From assembly GCA_038380795.1 (NCBI GenBank), contig CM076269.1, positions 3,782,001-3,846,000 of the forward strand: a stretch of 64,000 nucleotides of DNA, in the 5' to 3' direction. Position numbers and translations under genes: made by a program. This DNA comes from Pyrocephalus nanus. Lineage: Eukaryota; Chordata; Aves; Passeriformes; Tyrannidae. The notes below the pieces were generated by a model. The model was not told the DNA's origin. It ran no database searches and was given only the letters and a program-made list of their open reading frames with translations. Position 1 is the stretch's first letter. Each line of letters starts with the position of its first letter. Below are positions 33,626 through 45,936 of the stretch, one piece after another.

Positions 33626-33949
33626 TCAGTAAATGAAAAGAGAGAGATGGAGCCAGGAAGGCACGGTGGCTTGCTGGGTCGCTCACAGCGTGGGCTGCTG
33701 ACCTGCCCAGGCAGGTGGGGCTTTTCCATTTGGCACGGCAGAGATCCCCATGGATGGAGCACGGCACAGCCCCTGCCAGGGGGCACAGGGAAGATGGTGA
33801 GCCCTGCACAGAGGCTCACAGCTCACAGGACTATGCCAGCTGGTGTAAAACAGCCCAGTGAGGGCACCACATCAAGACAGGTGCTACTGTGGGACCAGAT
33901 CTCCTGGTCACCTGTGATGGGTACTGCAGGTTCATCATAAGCAAGAGAC

Positions 33950-35645
33950 AACAATTAGGCCACACATAGAAGCCCAGTTACCCTCTTTCCCCTAAAAAAA
34001 ACCACAACCAACTCCAAACAAACCAGACATTTACAACTAAATCTAAAATCACAATAATGTGTGTGCTAAAGCCTAAACTTTAAAGACTCAAATTCAATTA
34101 GATTCAAAAAAGATTCAAAAAAGATCAGTAGCAAGGGGTAATGTCACGTTTTGAAGACGGTCAATGCGCTGGAGGTGGAAGCAGAGCTGACAGATGAGAA
34201 ACAAACTTTCCCAGCAGGAGCAGCTACTTCTGCAGATTTGGAAACCTTTTCCTGTTTCTGGTCTATTTGCAGTTCAAGAACTGGCTTATTCAGAGCTGAT
34301 AAACAACAAAGGACTGACAACAAAAAAGAAGGTGTGCCTTTTATCTTTCCATAACCAGGGAAACAAACAAACCAATCAACTAAGGGGGGAGAGGATGAGA
34401 TGTACTAGTTCTAAAGTCTTGAAAGGGTAGTTTCCAGAAGCACTTCTTCAACTCACTGATCACTTCTTGCTTTGGTTTCATGCACCAGGTGTTTTAACCT
34501 AAAAAGTATTCTGAAATTTACTTTTCGTTCTGTATTGTGTGTTAGCAGGGGAAAGAGGATTTTACTAATAAAATCAATTCAACTACTGCTGGGGTACTTT
34601 AGCATGGCACTACAGTTTTCATCCAAAAGAGCAATCATGAGTAATAATTTAATCACCACCTCTTCAAGAGCAAATAAGTGATTCACCATTTTGCTAATGT
34701 AAAAAATATCTAAAAAATAAGACTAAAGGCATATTCTGTTACATAATCGATCAAAATAAATGTAGCAAAAATAGAGTACTTGATGAGTAAAAGAATAACC
34801 AGAACAACTGGTCAGTGATAAGGAAAGCTATACTTGGTTCCATAGGTTCTATTCAGTAAAACTTGACCATCTTTCAGGGAAGCAGGTTAAAAAGAAAGGC
34901 AAAACCAGAAGAAAGTAAATTTCTGAATGCAACTGATCTGCCGTCACTAAAACCTGGGATTTTGATCCTTCTGATCTAGATCAACCTCTGATTATCAGTA
35001 GAGAGACCCTAACACAAGTAGCAAGCTCCACTGGTGTGGAGCCTGTGAATGCTGGTCTCTGTGTGCGAGCGCCAAGACCTCCATCACAAGCTGCAGCTCA
35101 TTTTTGGCAATCATCACCTCAAACACATGTTTTAAGAATGGCAATGTCCACACATATGTGAGATTGTGTAACTGCTTGCCAAGACTCTACTTCATTTTGT
35201 TGAGGGTCAAGAAAACAGCAGACAAAACCAAGTTCTTCACCCCAAGATTCTACAGCCAACACTGCAGCTGACACACAATTAATCTGTGTTAGAGGATGAG
35301 ATGGAAGTTGCAGAAAAATGTCCTCTCTGGCCCTCAGGGCCACATTCAGCCCAGAAGGAATCCTTTCAGCTGAAATATCAACCTGAGAAAAGTTATGAAA
35401 GAATAGCTTCACGCCCCTTTTGCTCTTTTCTGACCTCTCAGGTAATTCCTGCATCCTCACTCTCAGGAAGAGGACTTCTCTGACTTTTCTATCTCCTTAC
35501 TCTGCCCAGCGCTTCTCAGGAAGCTGAAATACTGACATTTCCCCCCCTTCCTTTACCTTTTCCCTCCCAAGAACACAATGGCACCAGACATGCACCCGTC
35601 CCTACCCAAGGCAGCTGTATTTGCAGGGTATGCAGACAGACTTTA
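33950..35645. other. AT-rich intron segment, about 1.7 kb
   Basis: Composition falls well below the GC level of the rest of the intron and stays low for 1.7 kb. It lacks the sharp short-element look of the other blocks. Apart from an 11-bp tandem (34101-34124) I see no repeat, exon or RNA. It may be an old, decayed insertion or ordinary AT-rich intron. Confidence 0.4.
34101..34124 (+). repeat. Tandem GATTCAAAAAA, two copies
   Basis: Two exact 11-bp units are followed by GAT of a third. It is a minor tandem repeat in AT-rich intron. Confidence 0.7.
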
Positions 35646-37584
35646 GTGTGTTTGGGGACACAAATCACTTTTCTAAACCCGCTCGACAAGATTTGCAGCT
35701 CACTTGCTCATGAGCAGAAACCGGGTGAAAGCTACAGCGTGATCTCTGTGCAGCAACTTGCTGTGTGTGCAGCTGTGTATCCATCCCAGGGGATGTGGGG
35801 ACACTCCCTGTGCTCCAGCACGAGACTCTCCTGCCCATATGTACCAGACACTAAAGGTGGTTCCCATCCAGGATCTGCCCTTGGCCCTGCAGGGTGTCGA
35901 GCGCCCTGAACTCCCCAGATTTTGGACACGATGGAGGAGAGAAGATGAAGTGTGGAGTGGGACTGGTCCCAGAGCATGCCAAGTGCAGGGATTTGGAGCC
36001 AGTATCTGCTGAGACAGTGAGTGGTTTGAAAACACAGCAATACACAACCAATCAGGCAAGACAGCAAAATTCCTTGCAAAATTGTTTGCAAAAGCAAGTG
36101 GCCATCCACTGCAATTTTTCTGTCAGATTTGAAGGGAAATATCCGTGTTGCACACTCCTGCATAAGCAAGCTGAGGTTTCCCAGGAATGTCTGCATCCCC
36201 CTGGACTGCTCCCCATGCTGGAGAGGTTCCCCACGCTCCTGGGAAAGGAGCTACACAGACTCCCTCTTAGATGACATGGTATTTGTGAAACTGGTGAGAC
36301 TGGCTAACAAATCTCCTTGCTGCTCCCTTCTCGGCCCTCTTTGGTTTGCAGATTTCTGGACACCAGTGACCCATGAGGACCATGAAAATCAGAGGTTGAC
36401 CCTGGTTATACCCACCTTAGATGCCCTTGGAAAATCCTCCTTTCAGCTCCCCAATGTTGCTCAACCCTGCTGCACCCCAGGACTGAGGACAAAGGGAAAG
36501 GAGGCTCTAGACCACATGGGAACCATCCCCAGAAGCACAGCCAGCTCCTGGCTCACTGTGGGCAGCGAGAGGCTGGCAGGTAGTGTGCTTCACCATTCTC
36601 CACTCTCTTCTCGTGCAGCAATCCTTGATTAGGGGTCATGTCTCCAGACATCAGCATCACCCCTCACCTTCTCCCAGGAGGACACTGGGCTACCACGCCC
36701 CAAAGCCAACAGCCAAAACACCACGGGCAGTGGCCGTGCCTGGGGCTCCCAAGCTGGCCAGGAGGAGGAGTTCTTCTCCCCAGCTGCCATTCAGTGATCC
36801 TCCAGCTCACTCCCGAGGGCTCAGCCTGCAGTAAAGCCACTCAGCAGAGGGTGCCAGTGGCTGCCACCTCTGCAGGCAGGCAGAGGATTGCAGACATCCC
36901 AGACAGATCTGCTCTGGAGCCAGCTCAAATGCAGCAGCCAGCGTAGGCTGTAACACACAGGGCACATGTGCACCATTGGCAGTGCCAGGGAGATGGAGGC
37001 TGTCACACTGCTGGCCTGGCATCCTTCACAGCACCTACATAAACCCTTTCCGAACTGTATGGGAAAGGCAGGTTTGCCACTGGGATGAAGTGCTGCAAGA
37101 GTGGAGCTTGGTTGCTGGGCCTTGCTTCTCCATGGGCATTTCACCCACAGCTCACCCCGTACTGGGGAGAGCTGGGAGTGCTCCCCCACAGAGGGAGTTA
37201 GGCAAAAATGAAGAAGCAAAACCCTCCTAAAGGACTGGAATGGGAGGGACATGAACAGCATCTCTCTAAATTCTGTGAGGCAGAGGAGTCCTACCAGTGC
37301 AAGGCAACAGCACTGAGACAAACATGGGCAGAAACTAATAGCAAACAGATGATATTTCAGAGATGTGGATGCTTTGTTGGAGTAAGGGATGACAGCAACA
37401 GAGAGCTCATGACATAAATAAAATGAGGAACAATGAAGCAGAAACCAAGTCTGCATCCCCTGGGAGACCCTAGGAAAAGCCTAAGCCCCCAGAGCAGGAT
37501 ATGCACACACAACTCCTGCAGTCCCTGCTCCCTCCCTGTGATTCCCCAACATGGCACACGAGCCAGGCAAATCTGCTCCCAGGC

Positions 37585-37820
37585 AAGGAAGCAAATTTTA
37601 ATGCTACCTCTGTCAATAATGCAACCAGATCCATAGTTCAAAAGGAGCTTGCTAATTAAAAGCTGGTGAGCTTTAAATAATTCATCTCCTTAACTTGGAT
37701 TGATTAGAGAGTTTAATGGTTAGAGTCTTGAAACAATATTAAACAGCCTCTTCAAGGCCTGGGTAGCTGGTGACTTTTCCAAGTAAATCTTACCTCCTTG
37801 CAAACTTTAATGCTCAAATG
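37585..37820. other. AT-rich conserved-looking block near the penultimate exon
   Basis: It includes AAATTTTAATGCTACC near 37592, TTGATTAGAGAGTTTAATGG near 37699 and AACAATATTAAACAGCC near 37731. GATTA and TTTAATGG words are typical homeodomain sites. It lies about 0.9 kb intronward of the ERI3 exon. Confidence 0.45.
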
Positions 37821-38706
37821 TCACTGAGGATGAAGGGCTGGGAGGCAGAGGGAACACCTGACCACTGGTCTCCAAGAGGTGATCCACTGCCCCACAGAGA
37901 AACAAGACAGGCAAGAGTGATGCAGCCCTGAGTCACAGCCCTGTCTACAGCCCAGTAAATCTGAGCTCCTGCCTGTACTGGAGCCTGCTGCTGTCCCAGC
38001 TCTGCATCCCCAGGGCTAAGCAGCAGGCAGATATATGGCCTCAGTGTCCTGGGCCAGGTGTCCCTCATATCACTTTGATCCCTAATGCAGAGGAGCTGGG
38101 GCATACACAGAACTCTGACACTGTTCATCTTGAAGCACTGTTTATCAGTTGTTTATCTTGGAGCAGGCTGCAGGACCACGACACTCATCACACATGAGCA
38201 AACAGGATGATGATTCAGTTCTCCAGCTGGGACCTCGCTTCTTCACTCTGCAGTGTGTTTCCAGCCAGCTCCCAAGGCTGTGCTGCCTGGCAGAGCCTTC
38301 CTTCCCAAGGATGAACACAGCATCCAGAGCAACTCGAGGACTGATCCAGCAGGAAGAGCATCCCGCCTAGCCTGGGGATCCTTGCCCTGTGCTCCAGAAG
38401 CTGGTGCTGCCCCACATCCAACCCCAACACAGGCACTGCTAGAGCAGCCAAGGCAGGAAGCAGCTCCCCAGCCAGAGGGACCTGCAGGTATGTTTGGCAC
38501 GTTGGGATATGCCAGGGACAGGGAGGTCATCCGTGTGCCCATCCTGCCCTGGCACATCTGCATCCCTTTTACCTGCTGGAGACCCTGCAGTCCTTTGGCT
38601 GGCTCTCAGCACCCCAGACCGGACAAGGCCTTGGAGCTGAGGCACGTTCCGCGCACCCGGAGCAGCAGCCGTGGGGATGGGAATGGCACAGGGCAGCAAC
38701 ACTCAC

Positions 38707-38806
38707 CTATCCCGCTGTGAGGCCTCCCTATGTGCTGTAGGTTCAGTCCTTTGTTCATGTCTAAGAGCCCGTTCTTTGGCCAACTCCCCATGGCAAAGCT
38801 GTATGC
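38707..38806 (-). CDS. ERI3: ERI3 penultimate coding exon (33 residues)
   Basis: On the - strand, a CT-rich acceptor ending CCAG (38807) opens a 100-nt exon. It encodes A-Y-S-F-A-M-G-S-W-P-K-N-G-L-L-D-M-N-K-G, then L-N-L-Q-H-I-G-R-P-H-S-G-I plus one base, and ends at a strong donor (AG, then GTGAGT). This matches vertebrate ERI3 except serine for human cysteine after M-G. It holds most of the Exo III region of the DEDDh nuclease fold. The histidine of P-H-S-G-I (38717-38719) should be the general base that defines the DEDDh class. Phase is 0 in and 1 out, which joins exactly to the terminal exon. No frameshift or stop is present, so the gene looks intact here. The upstream exons with Exo I (D-x-E) and Exo II were not found in this window. 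Confidence 0.95.
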
Positions 38807-39534
38807 CTGGAAGAGAGAAGCAGAGTGTCAGACAGCACAGCCCGTGTGTAGCCGTGATTTGTGCTTGCCCAAGTCTGGCTGCCCCTGGGGACAGCGTGGG
38901 TCTGCGTTCACCGTGTTCAGTGCAGACCCACACACCACCCTCACAGCAGCTCTCCTGGAAATGCCCACACAAAGCACCCTCACCTGTCCTGTCCCACGTG
39001 GTGCTCCTCAGAGGTGTCCAGAACCTCTGGTGGTGTTCTGTACAGGTGATAACCCTCACAAGGGAGGGATCTGCATCACTCAAGGCTACCTTTGCCGTGC
39101 CGGGGCAAGCCGGGGGCTGTGAGCTCATCACCCAGGTCTCTTGGTTGCTCCAACAACATCCCTGCCTCACTAAAGGTGGGGTCAGCAGCAGGAGTCAGGG
39201 GGATTTGGAAAGGGGTGCCCATGCCCAGGCTGGCCTGGCCAGCAGGCCCCTTCCCCTCCAGAAAGCACAGCCCTCCAGGCTCCCCCTCCTATCCACCCCC
39301 AGACCCCAGTTGCTTCAGGGCTCTCCATCACTGGGTGAAATCCCACTGGGAGACAGCACTGCTGCCCCCACTGAACAGAGCCTGCAGTCTGGCCAGAGGG
39401 AGCCTGCTCCATCCCCACTGCATCCCCTGGAAGGGTATCCAGCAGGAGCAAGGCAGCTGGGAGCCTGAGCAGCACAAAAACCCCACTGGACAATGCAAAC
39501 ATAAAAGCAGCCAGGCCTCTGTGTGACACGCACG

Positions 39535-39690
39535 GCTGTAATTACAGCCTGACAGCCACATATCTTCTTCATCTTGAGGAATTAAGCTCAGCAACGCATT
39601 GTGAGCAGTAAGAAGGGTGCGTGGGCTTAGCGTCGCTCACGCAGGCACTATCTCTGCTGCCGTGAGGGCCATTGTCCCCAGATGAGATCA
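39535..39690. other. Short conserved-looking block
   Basis: It contains GGCTGTAATTACAGCC (39534-39549), a perfect 16-bp palindrome with a TAATTA core, and AGGAATTAAGCTCAGC near 39577. Candidate element. Confidence 0.4.
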
Positions 39691-39999
39691 GGTCAATCCA
39701 GCAGCCCCTATCTCCCTCCTGCAGGGGGGATCATCGCTAACTGCAGCCACAGTGTGGCGGGGCACTGCCGACACCCTCCGCAGGCTGCAAATGCCATGGA
39801 GATACTCTCTGCAGCAGGAACGGAGCCAAACTGGGTGAGCAGAGCTGAGTGGTGCCCCCCACCAGCTCACCAGCCACTGGGACCTCCTGCCAGCCCCTCT
39901 TCCCTGCTACCTGCTGCTCTGCCCAGCACGGGCAGGTCCAGCCCCTGAACAGCCCCTGCTGCTGGTAGCCCCCCCCCCAAGAGCCACAGGGCTTGAGGG

Positions 40000-40240
40000 A
40001 GTTAATTTATTAGTGGCCCACGTAACCATTCATGCTGCTTTGTTCCTCCTGCCTTAGCAAAACAGAGGGCTCCACAGATAATTAATAGACAGCATTGCTA
40101 ATCCTGTTGGGAGATGATTAGCAATTAAAACTCCTAATTAAGTCTATGCATAATTCACTGAAATTACACTTTGTGTACACAACGGGGAGGTTTCTTTTGC
40201 CTTCGACAAATACACTCTGGCATGTTCACTGCCATGGTCG
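40000..40240. other. AT-rich conserved-looking block with two TAATTA cores
   Basis: TAATTA occurs at 40079-40084 and 40135-40140. Also present are GGAGATGATTAGCAATTAAA near 40110 and TATGCATAATTCACTG near 40145. Dense homeodomain and POU-like words make this a good enhancer candidate. Confidence 0.5.
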
Positions 40241-40739
40241 GGATGCAGGCTGGCCAGCCACAGTGGGGGGGAGCTGGAGGCTGGGTTGCAGGATGGGACC
40301 TGCACCACTGGTGGCCCTGGATGATGATGGAAGCGGTTCCACGTGGCTCCCTCTCCTGGGCTCCATCCCACAGAGCAAACCCAGGCACAGCACAGGAAGG
40401 TTCTTGTGCTCAGCACCAGCGGGATGACAGCAGTGAGGGCCATCCCTGGGCAAGGAATGTCCCCGGATGGGGAAGGACTGGGGATTTCCCTGCCCAGGGA
40501 GCTACCATATCGAATCCCTTGGAGCCTGGCCAGGAGCAACTGAGGGAGCGCAGCGGGAGGCTGGCAGGATTTCTGGAAAGCCATGGGGACAACTCCGGAA
40601 AGCTCCTGGCATCTGGGTGCTAGTGCCAATCCCGGTCTGCCTCCCCTGGCTCTGCAGCAGCAGCATCAGCAGCAGCAGGGAGCTGGCAGCACGTGCCCCA
40701 GCCCCCGGATCAGCACCGGGCCCATCCCTGCACAGCGCT

Positions 40740-40900
40740 CTGCTTTCCTGATCAAGGTCATTCGGAACAGCCACAATACCTGAGCAAACTAGCTAAGCAG
40801 CCAGGGTGGAAGTTGGCCTGACCACTGAAGGTCAAGTGTGCACTTATGCATATTCAAAGCTGCCTGCAGGATCGATCGGGTTTTAATTGTTTTTCCTGGG
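40740..40900. other. Short conserved-looking block
   Basis: It holds GTGTGCACTTATGCATATTC near 40837, which combines a T-box-like half site and a TATGCATA octamer-like word. TTTTAATTG follows near 40881. Confidence 0.35.
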
Positions 40901-41084
40901 GTTTTGGAAGGAAGTGCCGGGGGCATTGATCAGTCCCAGACAAGGCTGCTCACACTCCGGGGCTGGCAGGGACCATCACTATTGCAGGCAGAGGGAAGTG
41001 CAGGCAGTGATGATGAAGGGATGAAGGCCAGGCAGGGAAGAGGTCAGCCAGCACCGGCCGGGAGGAGGAGCCATCGCCAGGCTG

Positions 41085-41260
41085 CGCTGGAAAATAAAGT
41101 TTTTAATTAAAAGTGGCAATTCTGAGCCGCCTGCCGGCAGCAGCCACACAATCAAGAGCGAGGAGCTTTGCTGTTTAATATTTAAAGACAACGTTTAATC
41201 TTTAAACAGGAAAGTTCTTCTTCTGACTGTTAAAGCGAGGCAGAAAGCGCCGGTGGCTCC
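41085..41260. other. Short AT-rich conserved-looking block
   Basis: It includes TTTTTAATTAAAAG (41099-41112), GCTGTTTAATATTTAAAG near 41170 and CGTTTAATCTTTAAAC near 41191. Candidate element. Confidence 0.4.
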
Positions 41261-41539
41261 CTGACGCCGGGGTCCCCAGCCCACGGGGGTGGCCATGGCC
41301 ACGGGCTCACCGCAACCACCAGGACACCCCTGCTGCTGGCACTGGCACAGACCCCTGTCCCTTCAGCATTTATCCCTTTGGTAAGCTGTGAAAAAGTCTG
41401 AGACACCCTTGGTTCGCTCTCAAAGGATTTAAAAAGACGTCATGAAACCCTCTCTGAGAGGAAACTGCACTGTTTTGTCCCTCCCTCCAGTTCAGTCCTG
41501 GTGCTGCAGGGACTGGGTTGCTCCCTTTTAGGTCAGATG

Positions 41540-41970
41540 CTGAAGCAGGACCAGCACCCAGGGGCTTTTTATTTTTATCTATATTTTAACTGATAGAAAA
41601 CGCAGACATCTTTTAAAAAAGCTATTTTTAAAATGTTTTTGGACAGAATCCCGATTTAGAGAGAAACTCAATGCTTCTGATCTTCCAAAAGCCACCCAAA
41701 CAATGCCGGCAGAATAATTTCCAAGCAGCTAGGATACAATTTCTTCATTCATACAAGCTCCTAGAAAGGTTTCCCTTTTTCTCTTGATTTTGTTTGTAAT
41801 TCTATGAAGGTTCCATTTACCTCCCTGCCAATGCTGCTCTGAAGTCAGATGATTATTAATTATATTTATTTACTTATACAATCCCATAGGCATACGCAGC
41901 AGTTCACAGACAAATACTGCCCTGGGTCCCTGATGGAGGGATCTCGAATCAAAGGTAAGCAGATACTCCT
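41540..41970. other. AT-rich conserved-looking block
   Basis: It has TTTTTATTTTTATC near 41566, GCCGGCAGAATAATTTCC near 41706 and GATTATTAATTATATTTATT near 41851. It ends at a moderate-GC stretch. Confidence 0.4.
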
Positions 41971-42934
41971 GTGATAAATGTGAGCTAACAGCAGCAGGAG
42001 ATTAGTAACATACTGTGTTTCCATGCACCACAGATAATCCACACCTTGTTAAAAGTGCTGGTATTGGGAGGTAGATCCTTAGGTAACCTGTACCTCACAT
42101 ATCCTGCAGAAAATCCAGAAACGAGAAGTGAGGATAAAACATGGGGCAAAGCAGCACATGCATGGAGGGCATGCCAGTGGGGCTGGGCAGTCCCACGGAG
42201 CACAGGATTTGTGCAGTTTGGCACTGGGTTTGGCCTGCCTGCCCTTGCTGCAGTCCCAGTGCACATCAGCACCCGTCCCCAGGAACACCAGGGCCGGCAA
42301 GGCGGCAGCACCAACACGGCTGGGTCCTGATGTGCTGCTCCCTGGAGTTTGTTTGAGCTGCACACCATGGATTACAGGCAGCACAGCGGCAGAGAAGATG
42401 TTCCAGGGTGTCAGAAAATTCCAGGAACTGGAACTTGTCAAGCTGATGTATTGATCTAAGTGGACTGAATAATGCTCCATCATTTATTTATGGGGAAGTG
42501 CCCGGCACACTTCACAAAAACTGGTGTTTGGCAGTCACATTAAGGCAAAATTTAACATCCTACACCACGCAAACAGGTCACCTGTGCAGAGGTCAGGATG
42601 CTCACTTACACGGGGAGCCCCACAAATCCTTCTTGCATGCACAGGAAGAGACAGGGCTGGTCCTCACGGAGCTGCTGGAGCTCTGCTAGGGCGATGTGCT
42701 GATGCTGACAGAGCCAGCCCTGTCCCTTCTGCACATGTCGATGCTGTGACCTGCTGGCCAGCCCCTGGCCCCTCTGCCCTCCACTGGAGCTGCAGGCATT
42801 GCATCTCCCTGGGTGCTTTAGCTGAAGGGCAGGAGGGAAGCGGGGCTTTGTGCTTTGCAGCGGCATGAGCGTGTTCACAAACAAGAACTGCCAGGACCAG
42901 AACAGTCTCTCCTGCTACCCTGACCAGCTGGGCA

Positions 42935-43145
42935 ACTCTGTCATTTTATTTTACAGTTCCTACCAAGAGGTTTTATAGTTTCATCTGCTAATCGCGATTT
43001 TAATATTAATACAGACACTTTCAGGCAAGGAGAAAATATTTCCTTTGGAAAAAAATTCTGCCAGGAGCAAAGGGGCTCAGCAGTTTGACAAGATGCTAAA
43101 GGGTGGGCAGTAAGGAATAAGAGGTGTTTTTTGCTCAAAGTTTCT
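42935..43145. other. Short AT-rich conserved-looking block
   Basis: It contains TCATCTGCTAATCGCG near 42981 and TTTTAATATTAATACAGAC near 42999. The right part is ordinary intron. CTAATC is a bicoid/OTX-type site. Confidence 0.35.
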
Positions 43146-43959
43146 ATTCAGAATTTCAAAAAGACACCTGAGAAAAACATGGGTTTAAACAGACAGAAAG
43201 CAGCTCTGACTTCTCCCAGCTGCCCTAGGCCTGGGCAAGCAGCAGGTGCCAGCTGTGCTCCCCCAGCATCAGGCTGGGCACAGCTGCCTGATGATCAAAG
43301 CTGAACCCCCTGACATTTTCACAATGGGGAAAAAGTCTTTGGAACAGAAAAAGCATCTTCCCCCTCTTGACATGTCAACTGTGCGCTGTGTCCCCCCAAA
43401 AAAAGCATTTGCCTTTAACTCTCCTCATCCTACAATGAGGTGTCAAAGTTTTATATTTCCTCATATGGTGGGAAGAAAAAAAGACATCATGTCTATGACT
43501 AAGTGAACTTTTAAACACAGCTTGAAATGTTTTTAGTGAATGTCAGGTTTTGGGGCTGGGAGTACCTTGGAGACCATCCCTGAATAGCACCCAGGACACT
43601 GGAAGCTCCAGGGTGTTCCCCTGACATCCCATTTTAATTGCATGACACTCCAGGGATGGGAAGTGGACGTTTCTTGTTGGGATTTCTTGCCATGCAAATT
43701 TTCCAGCAGGACATAAGACAAACGTAACACCACTGAGGGGGTGACCCCACCACCAAGTCATACAGTGGCAAGACTCCTGGACAGGGCTGAATGCAATTAA
43801 AGAAGAGGCAGGTAATGAACAAGCAGAGCTCCTCTGTTGCAGGGAAGGCATGGAGGAAAGCTCACCCAGCAGGACTGAGGCATGGAGCCCGGGATGGCTT
43901 CGGCAGCGCTGGAGTCTGCTACCCTGGCTGGCTGTCAGGAAGCAGGAGATAAACCCAGG

Positions 43960-45060
43960 TGTAACGTGTCCCTTTTAAGCAGTTTAGTCAGAAGTGCTGC
44001 CACATTCACAGCTTTTCAAGTATTTTTAAATCACTTACAAAAGCAGGATTAAATGATCAGGAATTCCATTTAATAGGACAAATAAAGAAATAACAATCTA
44101 CTCCATCAGCCCTGTGAAAGGCAGGTTTGATTTAAGAAAAAAATAAATAAAAAATAAGTATAAAAGAGGGAGAGAAAAAAGGAAAGGGAGGTGGAAAAAA
44201 AAGGATAATGTGTGTTTACTCAAGCAAAGAAAAAAATATTTAAGTGATGTAGGGGAGAAGATTGCGGTAACTAGTGAAGAATAACATCGTCTGCTTTGCT
44301 GTCAAATCACACAAGAATTTCAGTAATAGATTCTCATTCTGACACTCAATTCAATTCGAAGGTGATCCTGCTTTATCCCAACACATCAAATATTAAACAC
44401 TCGTATTAGCCAGGGTGCCGTCGCCTTTCCCGGCTTAGACGCGGCAGGAAGCTTTTCCCCCTACTTTCTCTCACTCGCTATAATATTCTCAATGTTATCT
44501 AAACATGCCTTCATACACTGGGGTTCCTTATCAATCCCATTTGGGGAGGGAGGGGGGGGGGGTGTACTTAAAACGGTATTAGTTTGGGGGGCTTTTATTA
44601 TTATTATTTCCAAAGCTTTTCAATTTTGTGTGGAAAAAGCTTAGAAAAAAAAAAAAAGGCGGAGGGAGGGGAGGTGGCGAGAGGGGGAGAGGGAGCGCGG
44701 GAGCGAGAGAAAGTATAAGAAAGGGAAAAGCAGCCAGCAGCTCTTGTTTGACTGATGCCTTTCAACAAGGGCAGTCTAGCTTGTCAAAGCCCGGGCTCGA
44801 GATGAATTGGCATATCTATTCAGCCTGCCTCTGGATGTCATGCAATACAGTTTCATATTCCCAGATAAGGCATGATAAGCAATTGCTGCCCTGACACCAA
44901 CTCCATCCATCCCTGCCTTTCTGTCCACGCGAATTACAGATCTCTGCTGCACCGCTAATAAGAGGCATTTAATTTTTACGAAGGCGGCGGCAAGAGGGAC
45001 CTCCAGAGTGACCAGGTGACACATTTAACACCGCTCAGGTTTAATTAGTTTGTCTCGGTG
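43960..45060. other. Longest conserved-looking block, about 1.1 kb
   Basis: This is the longest nearly continuous AT-rich, high-complexity stretch. Cores include GGATTAAATGATCAGG near 44047, GGGGAGAAGATTGCGG near 44251, CTCGCTATAATATTC near 44474 and GGTTTAATTAG near 45038 (TAATTA at 45042-45047). A G-run (44552-44562) and a purine-rich spacer (about 44640-44720) interrupt it. No open frame follows the conserved-looking cores. A cluster of elements is more likely than one. Confidence 0.45.
44552..44562 (+). repeat. G homopolymer, 11 bases
   Basis: A run of 11 G preceded by two shorter G runs, hence quadruplex-prone. Length is prone to sequencing error. Confidence 0.8.
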
Positions 45061-45936
45061 CACCGAGCTCCCCAAACACCCAGGAGTGGTACTGGGTGCA
45101 CAAAAATAACTTTTGCCCAGCATGGCACCTGTGAAGCCTTGGATTAAACATCTGTGCTTATCATTAATGGGTGGGGGTGATAAGAATGAAGGCCATTTCT
45201 CTTCTGCCAAATATATCTGCAGTGCCACTGCAGGAGGTGGTTTGGACATGAGAGGACAGTGGGGAAGAAGTGTCCAGTGCCCTTAGCCAGGGACCAGTCC
45301 CTCTCCAGAGCACAAACCCTCTGAGAGCTGCAGGGGGAAAGTGAGCAGCTCACACACTGAACAAGGAGACCACCACACGTGGCTTTGGCCCCACTTGGGT
45401 GGGAGAAGGGAAAAACTGGAAATTCCTGCCACTGGGAGGATGAAATCTGGGCAAAATCCTCCCGTGTTGCCAAAAAGGTGCTAGGGCCTTGCCTGGTGCT
45501 CTGCCCTCTTCAAACAATGGCACTCGAAAGCTTTTCAGAGAACAATGCCACACAGCCAGCTTCTCCCGTGTCCTGGATGCAGGGAGCCTTTGGCAAACCC
45601 AGCTGGTGTCCACTTCAGTCCATTTGCAAAGCTGCTTGTTAGAACAGCAACATCTTTATGCCTCACGCCAGGGAGCAAATTAAACAAACAAAAAGACGAA
45701 TGGTCTATTTCAGGAAAAGTGAGCACTGGGCACACACAGGAGCTGCCTGGCTCTGCCCACCTTTGGGAGGTGCTTTACAGAAGTATGGTGCCCCTGGATG
45801 ATGGGAGGAGGGCAGATCAAGCTTAAGGGAAGGCATTAAGATGTCAAATAAGATGCAGAGGATGCAGTGTAACTGTACATGCTTTCTCCTTATTAAAACA
45901 AGCAGCCCATGCCATCAGAGCTCCCTTCATTGGACC

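Larger units (their letters stand above)
4233..38706 (-). other. ERI3: Last intron of ERI3 (34,474 bp)
   Basis: The intron is bounded by a strong donor on the - strand (AG followed by GTGAGTG, 38706 downward) and a CT-rich acceptor at 4233. It is phase 1 and splits an aspartate codon of the Exo III motif. It alternates between GC-rich stretches with no recognisable content and AT-rich, conserved-looking blocks listed separately. The uncalled stretches are about 5300-6520, 6950-7335, 7680-8635, 9370-10195, 11450-12370, 14110-14760, 15065-15770, 21320-22030, 23130-23940, 27200-29300, 30660-31500, 32500-33320 and 35650-37580. There I see GC-rich filler and chance open frames only. No second gene was recognised inside it. 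Confidence 0.85.

Noticed and set aside
38671..39468. 265-codon open frame on the + strand, antisense to the ERI3 exon
   Set aside because: It overlaps a confirmed ERI3 exon on the other strand, has low-complexity composition and no recognisable domain, so it is a shadow frame.
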